Assembly (NCBI GenBank): GCA_007922195.1
Contig: ML682121.1
Coordinates: 1,947,382 to 2,011,381, forward strand
Length of the DNA stretch: 64,000 bases
Source of the DNA: Podocnemis expansa
Lineage: Eukaryota > Chordata > Testudines > Podocnemididae
Direction: 5' to 3'
This document shows positions 1 to 17,640 of this stretch, piece by piece. How positions within the stretch are numbered: the stretch's first letter is position 1; each line of letters opens with the position of its first letter. A model generated the notes under the pieces. The model did not search any database, was not told where the DNA came from, and saw only the letters and a program-made list of their open reading frames with translations. The position numbers and the translations under genes are program-made.

Positions 1-160
1 GGCCGCTTCCGGCCCCATCCCCGGCTGGGGATCCAGGGCCCAGCCACGGCGGCCGCTCCCGTCCCTGTCCCCGGCCGGGGTCGTGGCCACCGGGTAGGTG
101 GCGGGGCCTGGGCTGCTGCCCCAGGTCCTTTCCTGGGGCAGCGATGCTCCTGTTTTGCAG
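1..160 (+). promoter_or_regulatory. GC-rich 5' end of the gene 1 region
   Basis: Strongly G+C- and CpG-rich sequence cut by the left window edge. It ends in a ttttgcag acceptor-like site just before the conserved 5' module. It probably belongs to a CpG-island promoter or first intron of gene 1; the transcription start is not visible. Confidence 0.4.
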
Positions 161-671
161 TCTGTGGGGTCAGGCATCAGCTCCTTTAATTCTGGTGCAA
201 GCGGCTGTAGCTCCAGCTGGTTGGACATGGCTAGGGCTACCAGATACCAGAGCCTGGAAAGGAAGACGGGGAAGTACGAAAAGGACGACAGATGGAGAAA
301 TATAATATTAATGTGAAATTCTTCTGTTTTTAGGGCGTCCTGGAACGCTCTCCCCTAAAAGTAAGGTATTCTGTGGCATTCCAGCATACTTAACCCCTGT
401 AAGTGAAAAACCGGACAAAATGCTGTATTTTAAAATGCCTGCCAGATGGAGGATGTGAAGGTAAAAAGGAAGACATGTCCGCCTTTTGCCTGACATCTGG
501 TAACTCTAGACATCGCTCTCACACCCCATCCTTTCCTCCCTCCTAGGCAGGAAGCTGTCCAAGGCTCAGGAAGGTGAAGACGTGGAAGTGGCAATGCACA
601 GCACTACGGGGAAGGGCCCGAGTTACCAGAGGCGTAACTACTGGGCTTTCCTCAGCCTCCTCTCCACATGC
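161..671 (+). other. Conserved 5' (probable UTR) module of gene 1, split by a MITE
   Basis: Sequence from 161 (after ttttgcag) and from 547 (after tttcctccctcctag) matches modules near 33.3-33.5, 34.5-34.6, 53.6-53.7 and 58.9-59.0 kb. It precedes the coding exons of every gene, so it is probably non-coding 5' exon sequence. In gene 1 a 273-bp transposon (232-508) sits in the middle. Exon ends are not resolved. Confidence 0.5.
232..508. mobile_element. TA-flanked non-autonomous DNA transposon (MITE)
   Basis: Ends are inverted: GGGCTACCAGAT and ATCTGGTAACTC, flanked by TA on both sides, as for Tc1/mariner-type insertions. A second copy of the same element is at 55430-55999. The five-way alignment of the 5' modules shows uninterrupted sequence at this site in the others. 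Confidence 0.7.
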
Positions 672-1443
672 AATTAAGTGTAAGAGGCTGGAGCTGCCCC
701 TGCCAGCTGGTCCTAGCTCCATAGGGCACCCCCAGCCTCTGACAACATCAGTTCCTGAGCAGAGACTCCAGGTAATGTAAAGTGCCACACAACTGCTTGT
801 TGTTTTTCTCAGGGAAACCGCTGGTGCCTGGCATAAAAATAACTGCTAGATCACAAGCAGCCCCATCACCCTCCTTCTTGTTAACAAATGCAGGAGCTGG
901 TCAACCAACAGAGAACAAACAACTTAGACTCTCCCAGCAGAGGAGGTGGGAGATTGGGGCAAAGAAAAGGAGAGAGATGAGGAAAGAGAGAGAAATTCCC
1001 AGAACTCAAACCTTCCCTGACATTTGTGGCAGCACCTCCAGGCAGATTCCCTATCTGGTGAACTACGGCAAGGAGTAGGAAGAGGAAAAGCCGTGTGAGC
1101 TGCCCTGAGGACCAGGGCTGAGGGAGTAACTCCAAATGACTCCTTTGGTTCAGTTCTTTTCTACCTTTTGGTTCAGACACTATTATTGGGGGAGTTAAAT
1201 ATCATGTAGCTATAGCGGAGGGGCTGGGTCTCTGTAATAAATGTGACTAAGTCTTGGTATGCACTGAATCCACAAGGTTTGTCTATTGGGAAAGACTACG
1301 GAGGAAATGTGATCTGAAGTTAACTACAGCCTTCTCAGAATTCCTCACAGTACTTTTTCATCCTGACAGGCTTCAGCGTCAAGTCCAGGATTTGCTTCAG
1401 CTCATCCCAGCATCCTGGGGGACAGGGAAGGGAAATAGCTGTC

Positions 1444-7685
<6,242 letters not shown>

Positions 7686-8110
7686 TTAGAGAACCCCCAC
7701 AGGGGAGAGATGCTATGAATGCAGCAAGTGTAGGAAAAACTGCTTTTGGTGCTCAAGCATTAATGATCAAGGGAAAATTCACAGAAGCTAGACCCTCCCA
7801 GTGCTGTGAATGTGGGTAAAGCTTCTATTGTCATTCACACCTTATTAATCATGAGGAAATCCATATGGGGAGAGACCGTATGGATGCAGCGAGTATGGGA
7901 AAAGCTTTTCTCGGTGATCATGCCTTATTCATCATGAGACAAACCACACAGGGAAGATACCCTATGAATCCTTTGAGTGTGGAAAAAGCTTCTCTTGCCA
8001 CTCAGACCTTATTAGATACCAGACAACCTACCAAAGAAAGATAAGCTTTAAAAATTTTATCTGCTGCTGACCAATCTTTCAAAGAGAATATTCCGCCAGC
8101 AAGTCTTTTG
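7686..8110 (+). pseudogene. Relic C-terminal zinc fingers beyond the gene 1 stop
   Basis: Successive decayed fingers can be read in shifting frames past the stop. Signatures such as C-x2-C...KSF, SxLI and H-x3-H recur at about 84-nt period, with internal stops and small indels. The last relic (about 7960-8040, GKSFSCHSDLIRYQTT) has a counterpart in the 3' flanks of genes 2 and 3, so it is ancestral sequence now in the 3' UTR or beyond. Confidence 0.8.
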
Positions 8111-8120
8111 CTTCACCATG

Positions 8121-9032
8121 TGGTTTTGGATGTTGCTAAAGTAGCGTCATGGCTCACCCCCCACTCCCTGAAGAGTATATAAGGAAGCCATCTTGTGGAG
8201 CAGCTTTGTGCAGCTTGGAGGCCTGACAAGGTGCACCCAACACTGTGAAAGGACTCTTGAGGGGCCACCATCACCTGGGAGGCAGTGGACTGTACTAACT
8301 CAGCAGGTGTGGGGACCCAGATGAGTGAGATCAGATCAGACCAGACCTGGAGGCAGGAGCAGGTAATTCACCTGGTACCAGAATCTGACCAATGCAGAAG
8401 AGGAGCTAGATCCCTCCAACATTGGTAAGGCATTGGTGTGCTAAGGAATCTGGGCAAATTGGCTAACTGAGTCTTGACATATATGAGTAGAATTGGACCC
8501 AAATTGACAGTTCAGAAGGATGTGTAGTGTGCTATAAGTAAAAGTGCACTTGTGGCATGCCTGTTAATAAAGCTGAATGAGTGTAGTGTAACTGAGAAGG
8601 GCTTATCTTCACGCATTCCATAAACGATTGATCCTTTGTTGAATGCATAGGTTATTAAGTAGCTTTTAAGGATTTTTAATGTATATGTTATAGAAAGTTA
8701 AGATGACAGTTATGTTTATGTAATTTTAAATACTGTAACACACAAGAGCAGTATTCTATCCAGCTGTCATTCTATGCTTTACTCACTGAGACTAATGGCT
8801 ATTGATTTCTAAGATAAATATTTTCAGTTCTTAAATTAACACTTGTTTTTGAAGAATTTATTGCTTTAAGTCTATTCTTGATTTGCAGGCTATTGCTGCA
8901 TTTTCCAGTAGGGGTTTTACCCATTTAGGCAAGTAGACCACATTAAACATATTCCAGAATGTATGGTGTTACTGTCCACAGGTGAGTGAAAAACCACCTT
9001 AAGGGCTGAAGGGTTTGAATTCTGGGGAAACA
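8121..9032 (+). repeat. 5' LTR of the + strand retroviral relic
   Basis: Starts TG and ends CA. It contains TATATAA (8176-8182) and AATAAA (8566-8571). The part from about 8140 on is homologous to the - strand LTR at 19212-20150. The segment before the TATA box is short, so the U3 part may be truncated. Confidence 0.6.
8566..8571 (+). promoter_or_regulatory. AATAAA poly(A) signal in the LTR
   Basis: First strong AATAAA in sense orientation downstream of the gene 1 finger relics. It would serve the LTR and may also terminate gene 1 transcripts. Confidence 0.4.
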
Positions 9033-10019
9033 AATTGGTGTCCCTGGGTGTGCTTGCTTGCCTAAAGGAAAATAACAAGACATTAGAGCAATAAAATTTG
9101 TATAGAGATTCAGGACTGAGAACTCTGAGAATGCATGTTAATGAGGATTGATGTATATTAATGAGGATTTATGAATATTAATAGATCAATAATGGTTGTA
9201 TGAAAAATGACGACATTTTATGAGTGTTGATGTTGGTTATTTCTAGATTTAAATGTTAATTTTGGATGTGTAAAAACACACACAGTTCCACCGTTTTGAA
9301 CACAGCTACACAGATACATCACACAAAAGCATCATTTAGCAAGGTGAGCAATACACTCTTGGATAAGGGTGAAACAAATTGTGAAGAAAGTAGCAGTTTG
9401 GTATCCCATATCTAGTGTCTTTTAAAGAATACTATAATAGAAACAGGCTGAGATGCTCTCAGAAACAACAGTCAAGCCTGGTATTTCTATAGCACCGCCA
9501 AAGGATGGTTGGAAGGGATAGCGTTCTAGTTATATGGCACTTCTGAGGCAAAGATGAAGGAATGCCATCTGATGCGTACACAAACACACATTTTCGAAAA
9601 GGAGCATCAGCAGGTAAGCAAGGTAAGAGAGAAGTAAGCTAGTGTTGATGCTGTTATAAGTAATGTTGGGAAAGGTATACTTAGAAAGTTTTAAAAGCAA
9701 AAGTAAATATTGAGATTGAGAACTGAGCGCTAGACTGAGTGACCACAAGGCCTACTGGTCAGGAAGGATCCTAAAATGATAAAATGAGGCATAAAATTGG
9801 GAGATTAAAAAGCAGGTAGGTAAAGGCCTAGGATAGGAAATTTACCTTGAGTCCCAGGCTGGAAGGCAGTAGAAACTGATTTAGGAAACTGCTTTTAACC
9901 TGAGAGCCCTAAGGAGAAAGACTTAGGAGCTGTTGCCAACACCTTAAAAGGACTTAAAGGGAACTGGTCATAAACCCTGAGGGAAAGAAACACTAAGGAA
10001 TTGTTAAAAGCTTCAGAAT

Positions 10020-12250
10020 TATGAAGAGTTGGAGCTTCACAACAATAAAATAAGGCAGGTAATTTTTCCTGGAGGGAAAGTGTCCAGTCATGTTAAGAGT
10101 TTTATAATATTTAAAAAGGAGTATTCAAAGAAGGAACATGTTGAAAAAGCAGAAGCAGAAAACAAGGAGGATAAGGATCCTGAAACGATGCTAGGAGACA
10201 AAAGATTTTGTTCAGAAAATAGGAAGAGGTTCATGGAAGGAAAATGCATTCATAGGACCTGGAGCCTTTCAACAACTATGTAAACAATGGGATCAATGGA
10301 TCTACTTAGAAAAGAAAGGTATTTTTAAAGGAAAGTCAGCTACGAAGGCAAGAAACCAGGCTGCCAGAGCAACTATTTTGGACAAAAATAGAAACAATAG
10401 CAGGAAAACAGAAGTTACAAGAAGAGAAAGAGAATTAGCAAATAATTGAACGTGAAAGCTGAGACAGATAGCTAAAGGACAGCGATGTTAACTCAGTTTA
10501 CTCAGTGAAGGATGTTCCAAAAGGAAACAGAGAAAAGAGGAATTAGGAAGAATGATTAGGGAAAATGAAAAACGGCCACAGACAATCAAGCTGCTGTAAG
10601 AGTGATGCTCTCAGGTGCAGGAGAAAGGAAAAATAGATCATGCAGCTTGTTTAAAGTAAATTGATGCCCTAAAGAAAGAATTAAAAATAAGTAAAGCAGT
10701 AATCTCAACAGTTTAGTAGTCATCCTTGGGAAGATAAGGGAAATAGAGGCACAGGATGATTGAGAAGACCTCCCGGGTGATTTAAAGGATGAAGTTGTTA
10801 AAGAAACTCCCTATAGTGCCTTGCTAGAAGACTAGAGCACCTCCCATAGCAGTAGTAATAACTACCACTGACTCAAGGAGGAACTGAAGAATGTGTGGAG
10901 GAAAAACCTTATTCCTCAGAACAGATAAGAGCCTTAGGAAAATCTGTAGGTCCCTTAATGGAATTCCTGTTTTTCAAATGGCCAACTAGGGTAGCAGGGA
11001 TGCCTGGAGTAACCAAAGGAGATGTTTCAGCATTGTTAAAAGAATATATGGGTATGGAAGACTTTTTGCAGGACTTCAATATGACTTACAAGAGAGAAGA
11101 GAAAGGAATAGAAATATTTTAGACTATGAAGTATTGAACTTCTTCCCTGGCAAAGACCTGGTTGTGTGTTTCCATAGGGAAAGACAACAACCAGGAGAAA
11201 GACTGGAGCCATATACTGCTATAAAGAAATTAATGTTCAAACATTCTGGATTTGAAGATGATCCAATAGTCTGTAACAGGGACTGGCAACCCCTGGCATG
11301 TGTGCCAAAAATGGCACGGGGGTGAGCTTGAGTAGCACATGGTGCTGCTCAAGCTTCCCCACTGGCCCTGTTCCCCCAGTGCTGTACAGTCTAGGGCAGC
11401 AAGAACTGCATGCTGTGGTTGCAAGCCCCTGCTGGCTGTGCTTGCCTGCTAGAACAAAGAAATGGTTGGGCAGCTCTTGGCCCCTGCTGGCCCCAGTACC
11501 TGCTGGACAGGGTTAGAGGGGGACATGGTGGGTTGGCCAGCAGGAACCTGCTGCTGCCAGTGGGAGCCAGCCCCAATACTGACCCCAAGAGGCTGCCTGC
11601 TGCTGATGGGGGTGGGTGCCAGCCCCAGCCAGGAACCAGAGGCTGCTCACTGGGGGGGCTGGGGCACTGTAGGTCTGGCCCCACCCACTTTTGGCCTTGT
11701 CCTAGGCTCCTGCTTAGCATACAGAGGGCAGGGCTGGCATGGGCCAGCAAAGGTTGCTGACCCCTGATCTATAATGTTACTCTGTATAAAAGAGCATTAT
11801 TGCTTGGCTTTAACCCTAATATCCAGACAGCAAGGGTTTCTTTAAGCTGAGAAAACACCACTCTGGAACACACAGAAGAAAGGGCGAAAGCATATGAAAT
11901 TCAAAGAGAAACCTTTCCCAACTCTAGGAGACAATTTGGCAAAGTTGCAACAGCAACTTTCCCAAATGATAATGGTCCACAAAAGAAGTGGAATCTATTT
12001 CAGAGGCAAGAAAAACAAATAAGAATAAATGAGACACTTATCTTCATCAGAATGATCCTCTTTTTTCAGTAAAAATTTAGGCTTTGGAAAAAACTGGTAG
12101 AACATGAGCCTAGGGAAAGGATTGATGGGTTACCTACTTAAAAAAAAGAAAAAAACAAAACAAAAAAAACCCTACTGAAAAGGTTGTTTGAATATGAAAG
12201 TCAAACCACCTCAATGCAACCTTTTCCAGAGGAGCAGGAGTAGAAAGGCT
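10020..12250 (+). pseudogene. Decayed retroviral gag-like region
   Basis: Short open segments (for example 10895-11122 and 11134-11325) with a sequence resembling the capsid major homology region are broken by stops and by a hAT-like insertion at 11277-11766. The reading resumes after the insertion. Small matching pieces occur at 23040-23110 and 39900-39965 on the - strand. Assignment is by general resemblance only. Confidence 0.45.
11269..11774. mobile_element. hAT-like element inside the gag-like region
   Basis: Ends CAGGGACTGGCAACC (11277) and GGTTGCTGACCCCTG (to 11766) are inverted repeats. The flanks GTCTGTAA and ATCTATAA are a decayed 8-bp duplication. A related element with a 7/8 duplication is at 38745-39189. 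Confidence 0.65.
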
Positions 12251-12639
12251 GAATGTTCCCTAGCTCCCCAATGGCTAGCTCAGGACATAGATTAAACGAC
12301 TATATTACGAACCAAGGAGGGGACTCAAATCTGATCAAAGAAAGAATTTTAAGTGCCACAAGGAAAAAAAGGTAACAGCAAAGTGTTTTCACTACTAATG
12401 AAAAAAGTGTTTTAATGTAAGACATTTATTATAGCAATAAGTTAAAATAACTAAGAGAAACAGGTTAAGTAAGAATAAGTTAATGTTAAAATAATAACAT
12501 TAATGTTTATTAAAGAGAGAAGGAAAGGATGTTCTGTTTATCTTGCTTCAGGCTTAAATTGACAGAAAAAAGCCACAAATGGAAACCATTTCAAAAACAG
12601 GATTTTCTTACTTGCTTTGGTGGGCTTCTGTACATGTGG

Positions 12640-14940
12640 AATTCTGCTATGGTGGTGTGACGGAGACAGCCCCCGACTGCAACTATCAAATGGGTCAGTC
12701 AACATGCTGATGATATTATTCCATCTGGAAGTATAAAAGAATGAGTCGTCACACTTCCTGAGCTTAATAATACAGCAGTCATAGTGATTATGGGACAAAT
12801 TAGGATTAGAGAATTCTTAGCAAATTATAAAGGTTCCATTATATTGGCATAGAGAGCACATAAATATAGCATTGTGTTTGATAATTTAGGAGAAGATAGT
12901 GTAACCATTATAAGACCAGGTGAAGTCTTAACCAAAACCTTCCAGTAGTGAATGGAAAAATACTGAAATGAAAGGAAAATTAGTAGCAAAAATAATCAGG
13001 ACAGAGCCATGGCAATGCGCACTTATACACAATTTTACAATTATTGCCAGAACACCTACTAAAATAGCTAGTAATAAAGTGTCAATGCCTAGGCCAAATA
13101 TAGTAAATATAACACAACCAAAAGAAAAGCAAGATACAGACACCACAATTGAGTGGGTTAAAACCAAAACAGCATGGGTGGTAAATGGCGTTCAAGGTTG
13201 TGAATTTACAATTCAGGAAAAGATCAGAAAAGAAGTGATGGCTAAAAACAGACTTCTTACGATCATGCTGGGACTGTTGGAAGCAATTACACAAAGGGAT
13301 AATATAATAAGTGTATCAGCACATTTTTCACAAATGTATAAAATTTCATTCTGAGGAAGAAGGAAGATTGTTAACCCATCCTCAATATGAAGCCCCTAAA
13401 TCCTCCACGTGGATGGAATAATGGCGTAAATAAGGGTAAAATAGCTGGGAGAATAAAAATGCCAGGAGATTGGCAATGTGCCATTAAAGAAGGATCAACT
13501 GTAGTAGCACAGTCAAATCAAAGGTCTATAGCAGGGGTGGCTAAACTTATGGAACTCAAGAGCCACACAAGTTGATTATTAAACCTTCAAGAGCCGCACT
13601 GAGGCATATGGCCATATACTTTTACCTACTAAATTGATTTGCTGGTGCTCTTCCATGAGCCACACTTTTTCATTCAAGAGCTACATGCGGCTCCTGAGCC
13701 ACAGTTTGGCCACACGTGATCTATAGGAACAGGAAAAGAGTCTTGATGTGGCATTTTGAATGGATCATTCCATTGTGAGGTAAAGAGGAAAAACAAAATA
13801 CACGTACAATGGTATTACAATAGATACAATAAAGCATGTAAACGCAGCCTTGAATATCCAAAAGGAAATATTAGTGCACAAACATTTAAATGTGAAACGA
13901 AAATCAGTATCATATCTAAAAGGCAATTAGCAGGCTTTGATCCATTTTGGTATAGGCACCTTGTTAATGAAAAAAATGCAACATAGGAGCCTCAGGACAG
14001 ACATTATTCAACTAGAATTGTGAAAAAGATGGCACCATGACAAGACAGCATGTAAATGGAACATGGAAGATCTGCAGCAATGATTTTAGCTGTACTTGAG
14101 TGTCAAAGCTAAAAGTAACACGTATTGGTCCATATGTAGTTAAAGAAGATGTCAAGAAACAATTGGTAGTAGACCCTACATATACAAAGAAGGTAATACT
14201 AGATCTTACAGCAATCTCTTCTCTGAAACCACAGTGTCAAAAAGTACACAGAATCCTTAGGTTAGGGATGGAAGAGATGGGTATAGACTCAGCTATTCCC
14301 AAGGGTAACAAAGACTAAAAAGAAAAGAAATGTAATAGCTCCTCCCAAAGCAGTATCAGGAACAGGATTGGGGATCCTGAACAGCATAGATGTAGAAATA
14401 TTACATTAGGCCAACGATTAAATTGGGCAAAACAACTAATTACTTCTTCAACAGAAATGAGCTCAAGTGAACATGTTGCAAATTTACTCCCAGGGTGAGA
14501 AAACTTTCAAAGAGCAGATGACTTAAAATTTTTGGACACAGTAGAAGTATTACAAAATAACTTAGCATTAACCTGTATGCAAGCACAAGCATGGATGAAT
14601 GATGTGATGAACAATGTTACCAGAGATGGTATGAGTAGAATATTACCCTTAGAGGTAAAGAGTGCAATGTGGAAACATGTTTCTGAGTTTAAAATGGACA
14701 GACATGGATGGTGGAGAATGATCAACTTCACTTAGATTCCACAAAATAATCAAATAATTGTATATGTACTCTCAAAGGTTCAAGTGAAGTGGATATGTCC
14801 AATAATCTTATTAAGAAGAAATGTAAATTTTAGTGTAATGCAACCAATTGGGTATAAATTTTGAGCAACAAGCAAAATAATAGGTGGAGAACCAAAGACC
14901 TAGAGGCTTGTAATGAGGAACAATGTGTCAAATATGTTTG
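12640..14940 (+). pseudogene. Decayed retroviral env-like region
   Basis: A series of short frames (12968-13354, 13387-13575, 13756-13986, 14532-14735) is collinear with - strand copies at 36880-38300 and 20880-22970. The position just before the 3' LTR remnant suggests env. Frames are broken by stops and a hAT insertion (13532-13718). No function is possible. Confidence 0.4.
13524..13726. mobile_element. hAT MITE, 187 bp
   Basis: Ends CAGGGGTGGCTAAAC and GTTTGGCCACACGTG, flanked by GTCTATAG / ATCTATAG (7/8). Same family as 37380-38083, 57454-57910 and 61665 onward. Inserted into the env-like relic. Confidence 0.75.
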
Positions 14941-15182
14941 AAGGCGTTGAATTCTGGGGTAACAGTCAAAGCCAAGTCATTTTCTATCATTCGAAAATCC
15001 TTGAAGTGGTGAGATATGCAAAGTAAGCAGTAGTGACATGTATCTTTCCAGGTTCTGATCAGATATTGCTATCTGTTGTAAAGTGGGAAAGTGTGTGAAC
15101 TGGTTGCTTCCAATTTGACAGGAGAAAAGGCGCAACTTTGTCAGGAAAGACTTGACACTGGAATACATTTCATGAGCAAAAA

Positions 15183-15919
15183 CAGTGGGTTACTTACCAG
15201 TAACCATCCTTCTTCGAGATGGGCTGCTCGAATCCATTCAGTAATAGGTGTCTCCATGCTGGAGCGTCGGATTGGTCGGAAAAACTTTTGTCCTAGCCTG
15301 TCAGGAGGGGGTAGGTGGCCACCGCCCCCCCACGCCACCCAGGGGCTATATATATATGGCCGCCTCCCTACCCCTCCCCAGTTCCTAGGAGTCACCAACT
15401 CCAGAAGCAGGGATGGAGGGGAGAGACCTGAATGGATCTGAGCAGCTCATCTCGAAGAAAGACGGTTACTGGTAACTAACCCACCATTCATCAAGTGCTG
15501 CTTGGATGCATTCAGTAATAGGTGACTACTAGCCATGCTGATGGATGGCGGGTGGAGTTGGCTCTTCCGCCTTCAGCACAGCAACACCCCAGAAGGGTAT
15601 AGGCCCAGTGAGCAAAGGCCTTGCAGGGACTAAGAGACCAGTTAGGGCTCTTGCCCTGGCAATGGAGTCCTTAATGTAGGGCCAACCCCGAGCAAGGGGT
15701 AGTCCAATCCACCCAAACCAATTAGCGTACATGGGTCAGACAGACTAAGTCACCTTACACCAGGGATTTGCAACAGCGCAACACAACTAACATGGAGGGA
15801 GTTGCATTCAGTTGCTGTACCTGAGGGTCTAGCTTGAGGTATGAAGGCCAGAAGGTAAATCTTCTGGCCAGGGGACACTTCAGCATAAACCTTAAGAAGA
15901 ATCCAGGAGCCTTAGGGAT
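15183..15919. mobile_element. DIRS-like or other inverted-repeat element, copy 1 terminal part
   Basis: Starts CAGTGGGTTACTTACCAG. A 55-60-nt arm (15186-15246) recurs inverted at 15427-15484 around a CTATATATATATGG box. The same 730-bp block is at 34607-35336. The sequence beyond 15919 is unique to this copy and may be the element's interior. The terminal inverted repeat plus the RNase H-like motif at 17.4 kb suggest a DIRS-type retrotransposon, not proven. Confidence 0.45.
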
Positions 15920-17640
15920 CCTAGTCTGGTCATGATGGTCACTGCCCATGCAGAGAGCAATAAGAGGGGATAAAATATCATCCCTCCAACCAGCCATGCA
16001 AAAACCCATGAGACACATGCCCAAAGGGGTGTGTATATTTGGTATACCATTCAACCCACAAGGGAAAAGGCTAGCGGAATTAAGCGAGAAGATTCTGGAG
16101 GCAGAAACTTTGAGCTGATTAAGGGAGAAGAAAAATGACAGAGGTGGTGCAATAGGTGCCACATAGCATCTCAGCCCTGTAGTCCCTGGGCCGGCCATGG
16201 GGGAGATGGGGGTGAGACACCAAACCTTCAGAGGTGTTACAGAGCCCTGACCCGGGAGATTTCTTACATTTTGGAAGAAATACTCCAGACCCACGAGGCA
16301 CCTGCAAGCCAGCAAGGTGGGCTTTAGGAAGTACTGTTGACTTTGGTTGTCTTATGAAGACTCAAGGAGACAAAGCCTCCTGTTGTCCCATCAAGTTCCT
16401 TCTATGATTCCACTATCAGGAAGACTATGTGGAGAAACTGGAGGGAGTGATTAAAGCAGGATTTGCAATACCTCCAGCTAGACACCTAGTTGAGACGACC
16501 CAGAGGCCTATGGAATTAGAAGATACAATGATTATATGACCCTGTGTGTCTGGGGCACCGGCAGGTGTGATATGGGCCCCTAGGTATGACGTACCTAAGT
16601 GTGAGTCAGGGATGCAAGCTCGTAAGAGGGAAGCTGACCCCTCTGAGTAATAAGGCTTAACTGAAGAGGCAGAGGTCTTCTGCGAAGACCATCTGGTGGT
16701 GATATGATGCTCACAAGGTACAGTCGGTGATTCCACAGGTGTACCTTGGATATTTGGAGAATTCAACAAGGGCCACCTATGTTGTTATCCAGTCTTACCC
16801 AGGATAGAATTCCATCATGTGGAAAAAAGGACTATTTCCTGATTTTCTATGCAAGTTGGAAATCAGGATTGGTAGATTACCCTACATGAAGTAAACAGAC
16901 AGAGAAGCCTTAACAATCTCCTATGGTGGGAGTATTATATAAATGCCACCAATGGTTTCCAGACCTGAGGGAGGTCCTGCAGGGAAAGATTAATCTTACC
17001 CACCAGGTGCCCGGGCAACAGTGCCCTGGGCTAGCCCTGGGTGACCATGGATCTCTGGTCATCCCAGGGGAGAGGACAAATTAGAATATAACCTGTTTGT
17101 GTGATGGCTATGCATAGAGCCCCATGGGGCGCAGCAAGTCTGTCAGCAAGCCATTGCCGCTGGATTGGCTAAGGGATAATTGGGAGGCATAAAGCAGGTT
17201 TCCCCCACTCCGTCAGAAAGGGTGGGGGAGGAGGGTAGTATTGCCTCTTCTCCCTTGAATCCCACTGACCTCGTTGAATCTAGGTCGAGTATACGGAGTT
17301 GCCACTTCAGGAGTGGGAAGAGGGGAGGAACCTCGCTTTGTGATGGGGGACACTCCATCAGGGAACCCAAGCCCCTAGTGACCGTGATAACAGATACTTC
17401 AGACTCGGGTTGGGGAGGGGTGGAGAGGTACCACCACCTTCCCAGGAGAATGAAGCCTAATAGGGACTTCCAATCAAAGATATTCTGGAAAGATCAGTCC
17501 TGGAGAAACAGGATGAGTTCTAGTCCATTACAGGTTGATTTCTCCATAGGGAGGGAAAGGGGGGAAAATGAGGAGCAAAGTAGAGATTCATGAACACGAT
17601 TCTGCCTTGGTAACCCCCTCCAGGGCCCAAAGCAGCGGGC
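15920..17640 (+). pseudogene. Possible interior of the DIRS-like element
   Basis: Broken frames. The + strand frame 17180-17593 contains TVITDTSDSGWGG (about 17380-17420), which resembles the TDAS..GWG motif of DIRS/Ngaro RNase H. An open frame of 186 codons on the - strand (15755-16315) has no recognised domain and may be chance. Confidence 0.3.

Larger units (their letters stand above)
8121..14964 (+). mobile_element. Endogenous retrovirus relic, + strand, 3' of gene 1
   Basis: A retroviral copy with a 5' LTR (8121-9032), a primer-site-like TGGTGTCCC at 9036, decayed gag-like sequence (about 10.0-12.2 kb) and env-like sequence (about 12.6-14.9 kb). Only the final part of the 3' LTR remains (14935-14964, matching 9003-9032). 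Reading frames are broken throughout by stops and indels, and no intact pol is seen. Two other relics of the same family lie on the - strand at 19.2-23.1 and 36.9-40.0 kb. Class cannot be settled by eye. Confidence 0.65.

Noticed and set aside
881..1180. 99-codon - strand frame and the overlapping + frame 782-1078
   Set aside because: The + sequence is the conserved non-coding 5' region shared with genes 2 and 3, where neither frame stays open.
15755..16315. A 186-codon frame on the - strand
   Set aside because: No recognised domain; it lies across the end of the DIRS-like block, and copy 2 does not keep it open over the full length. Kept only as part of the element.
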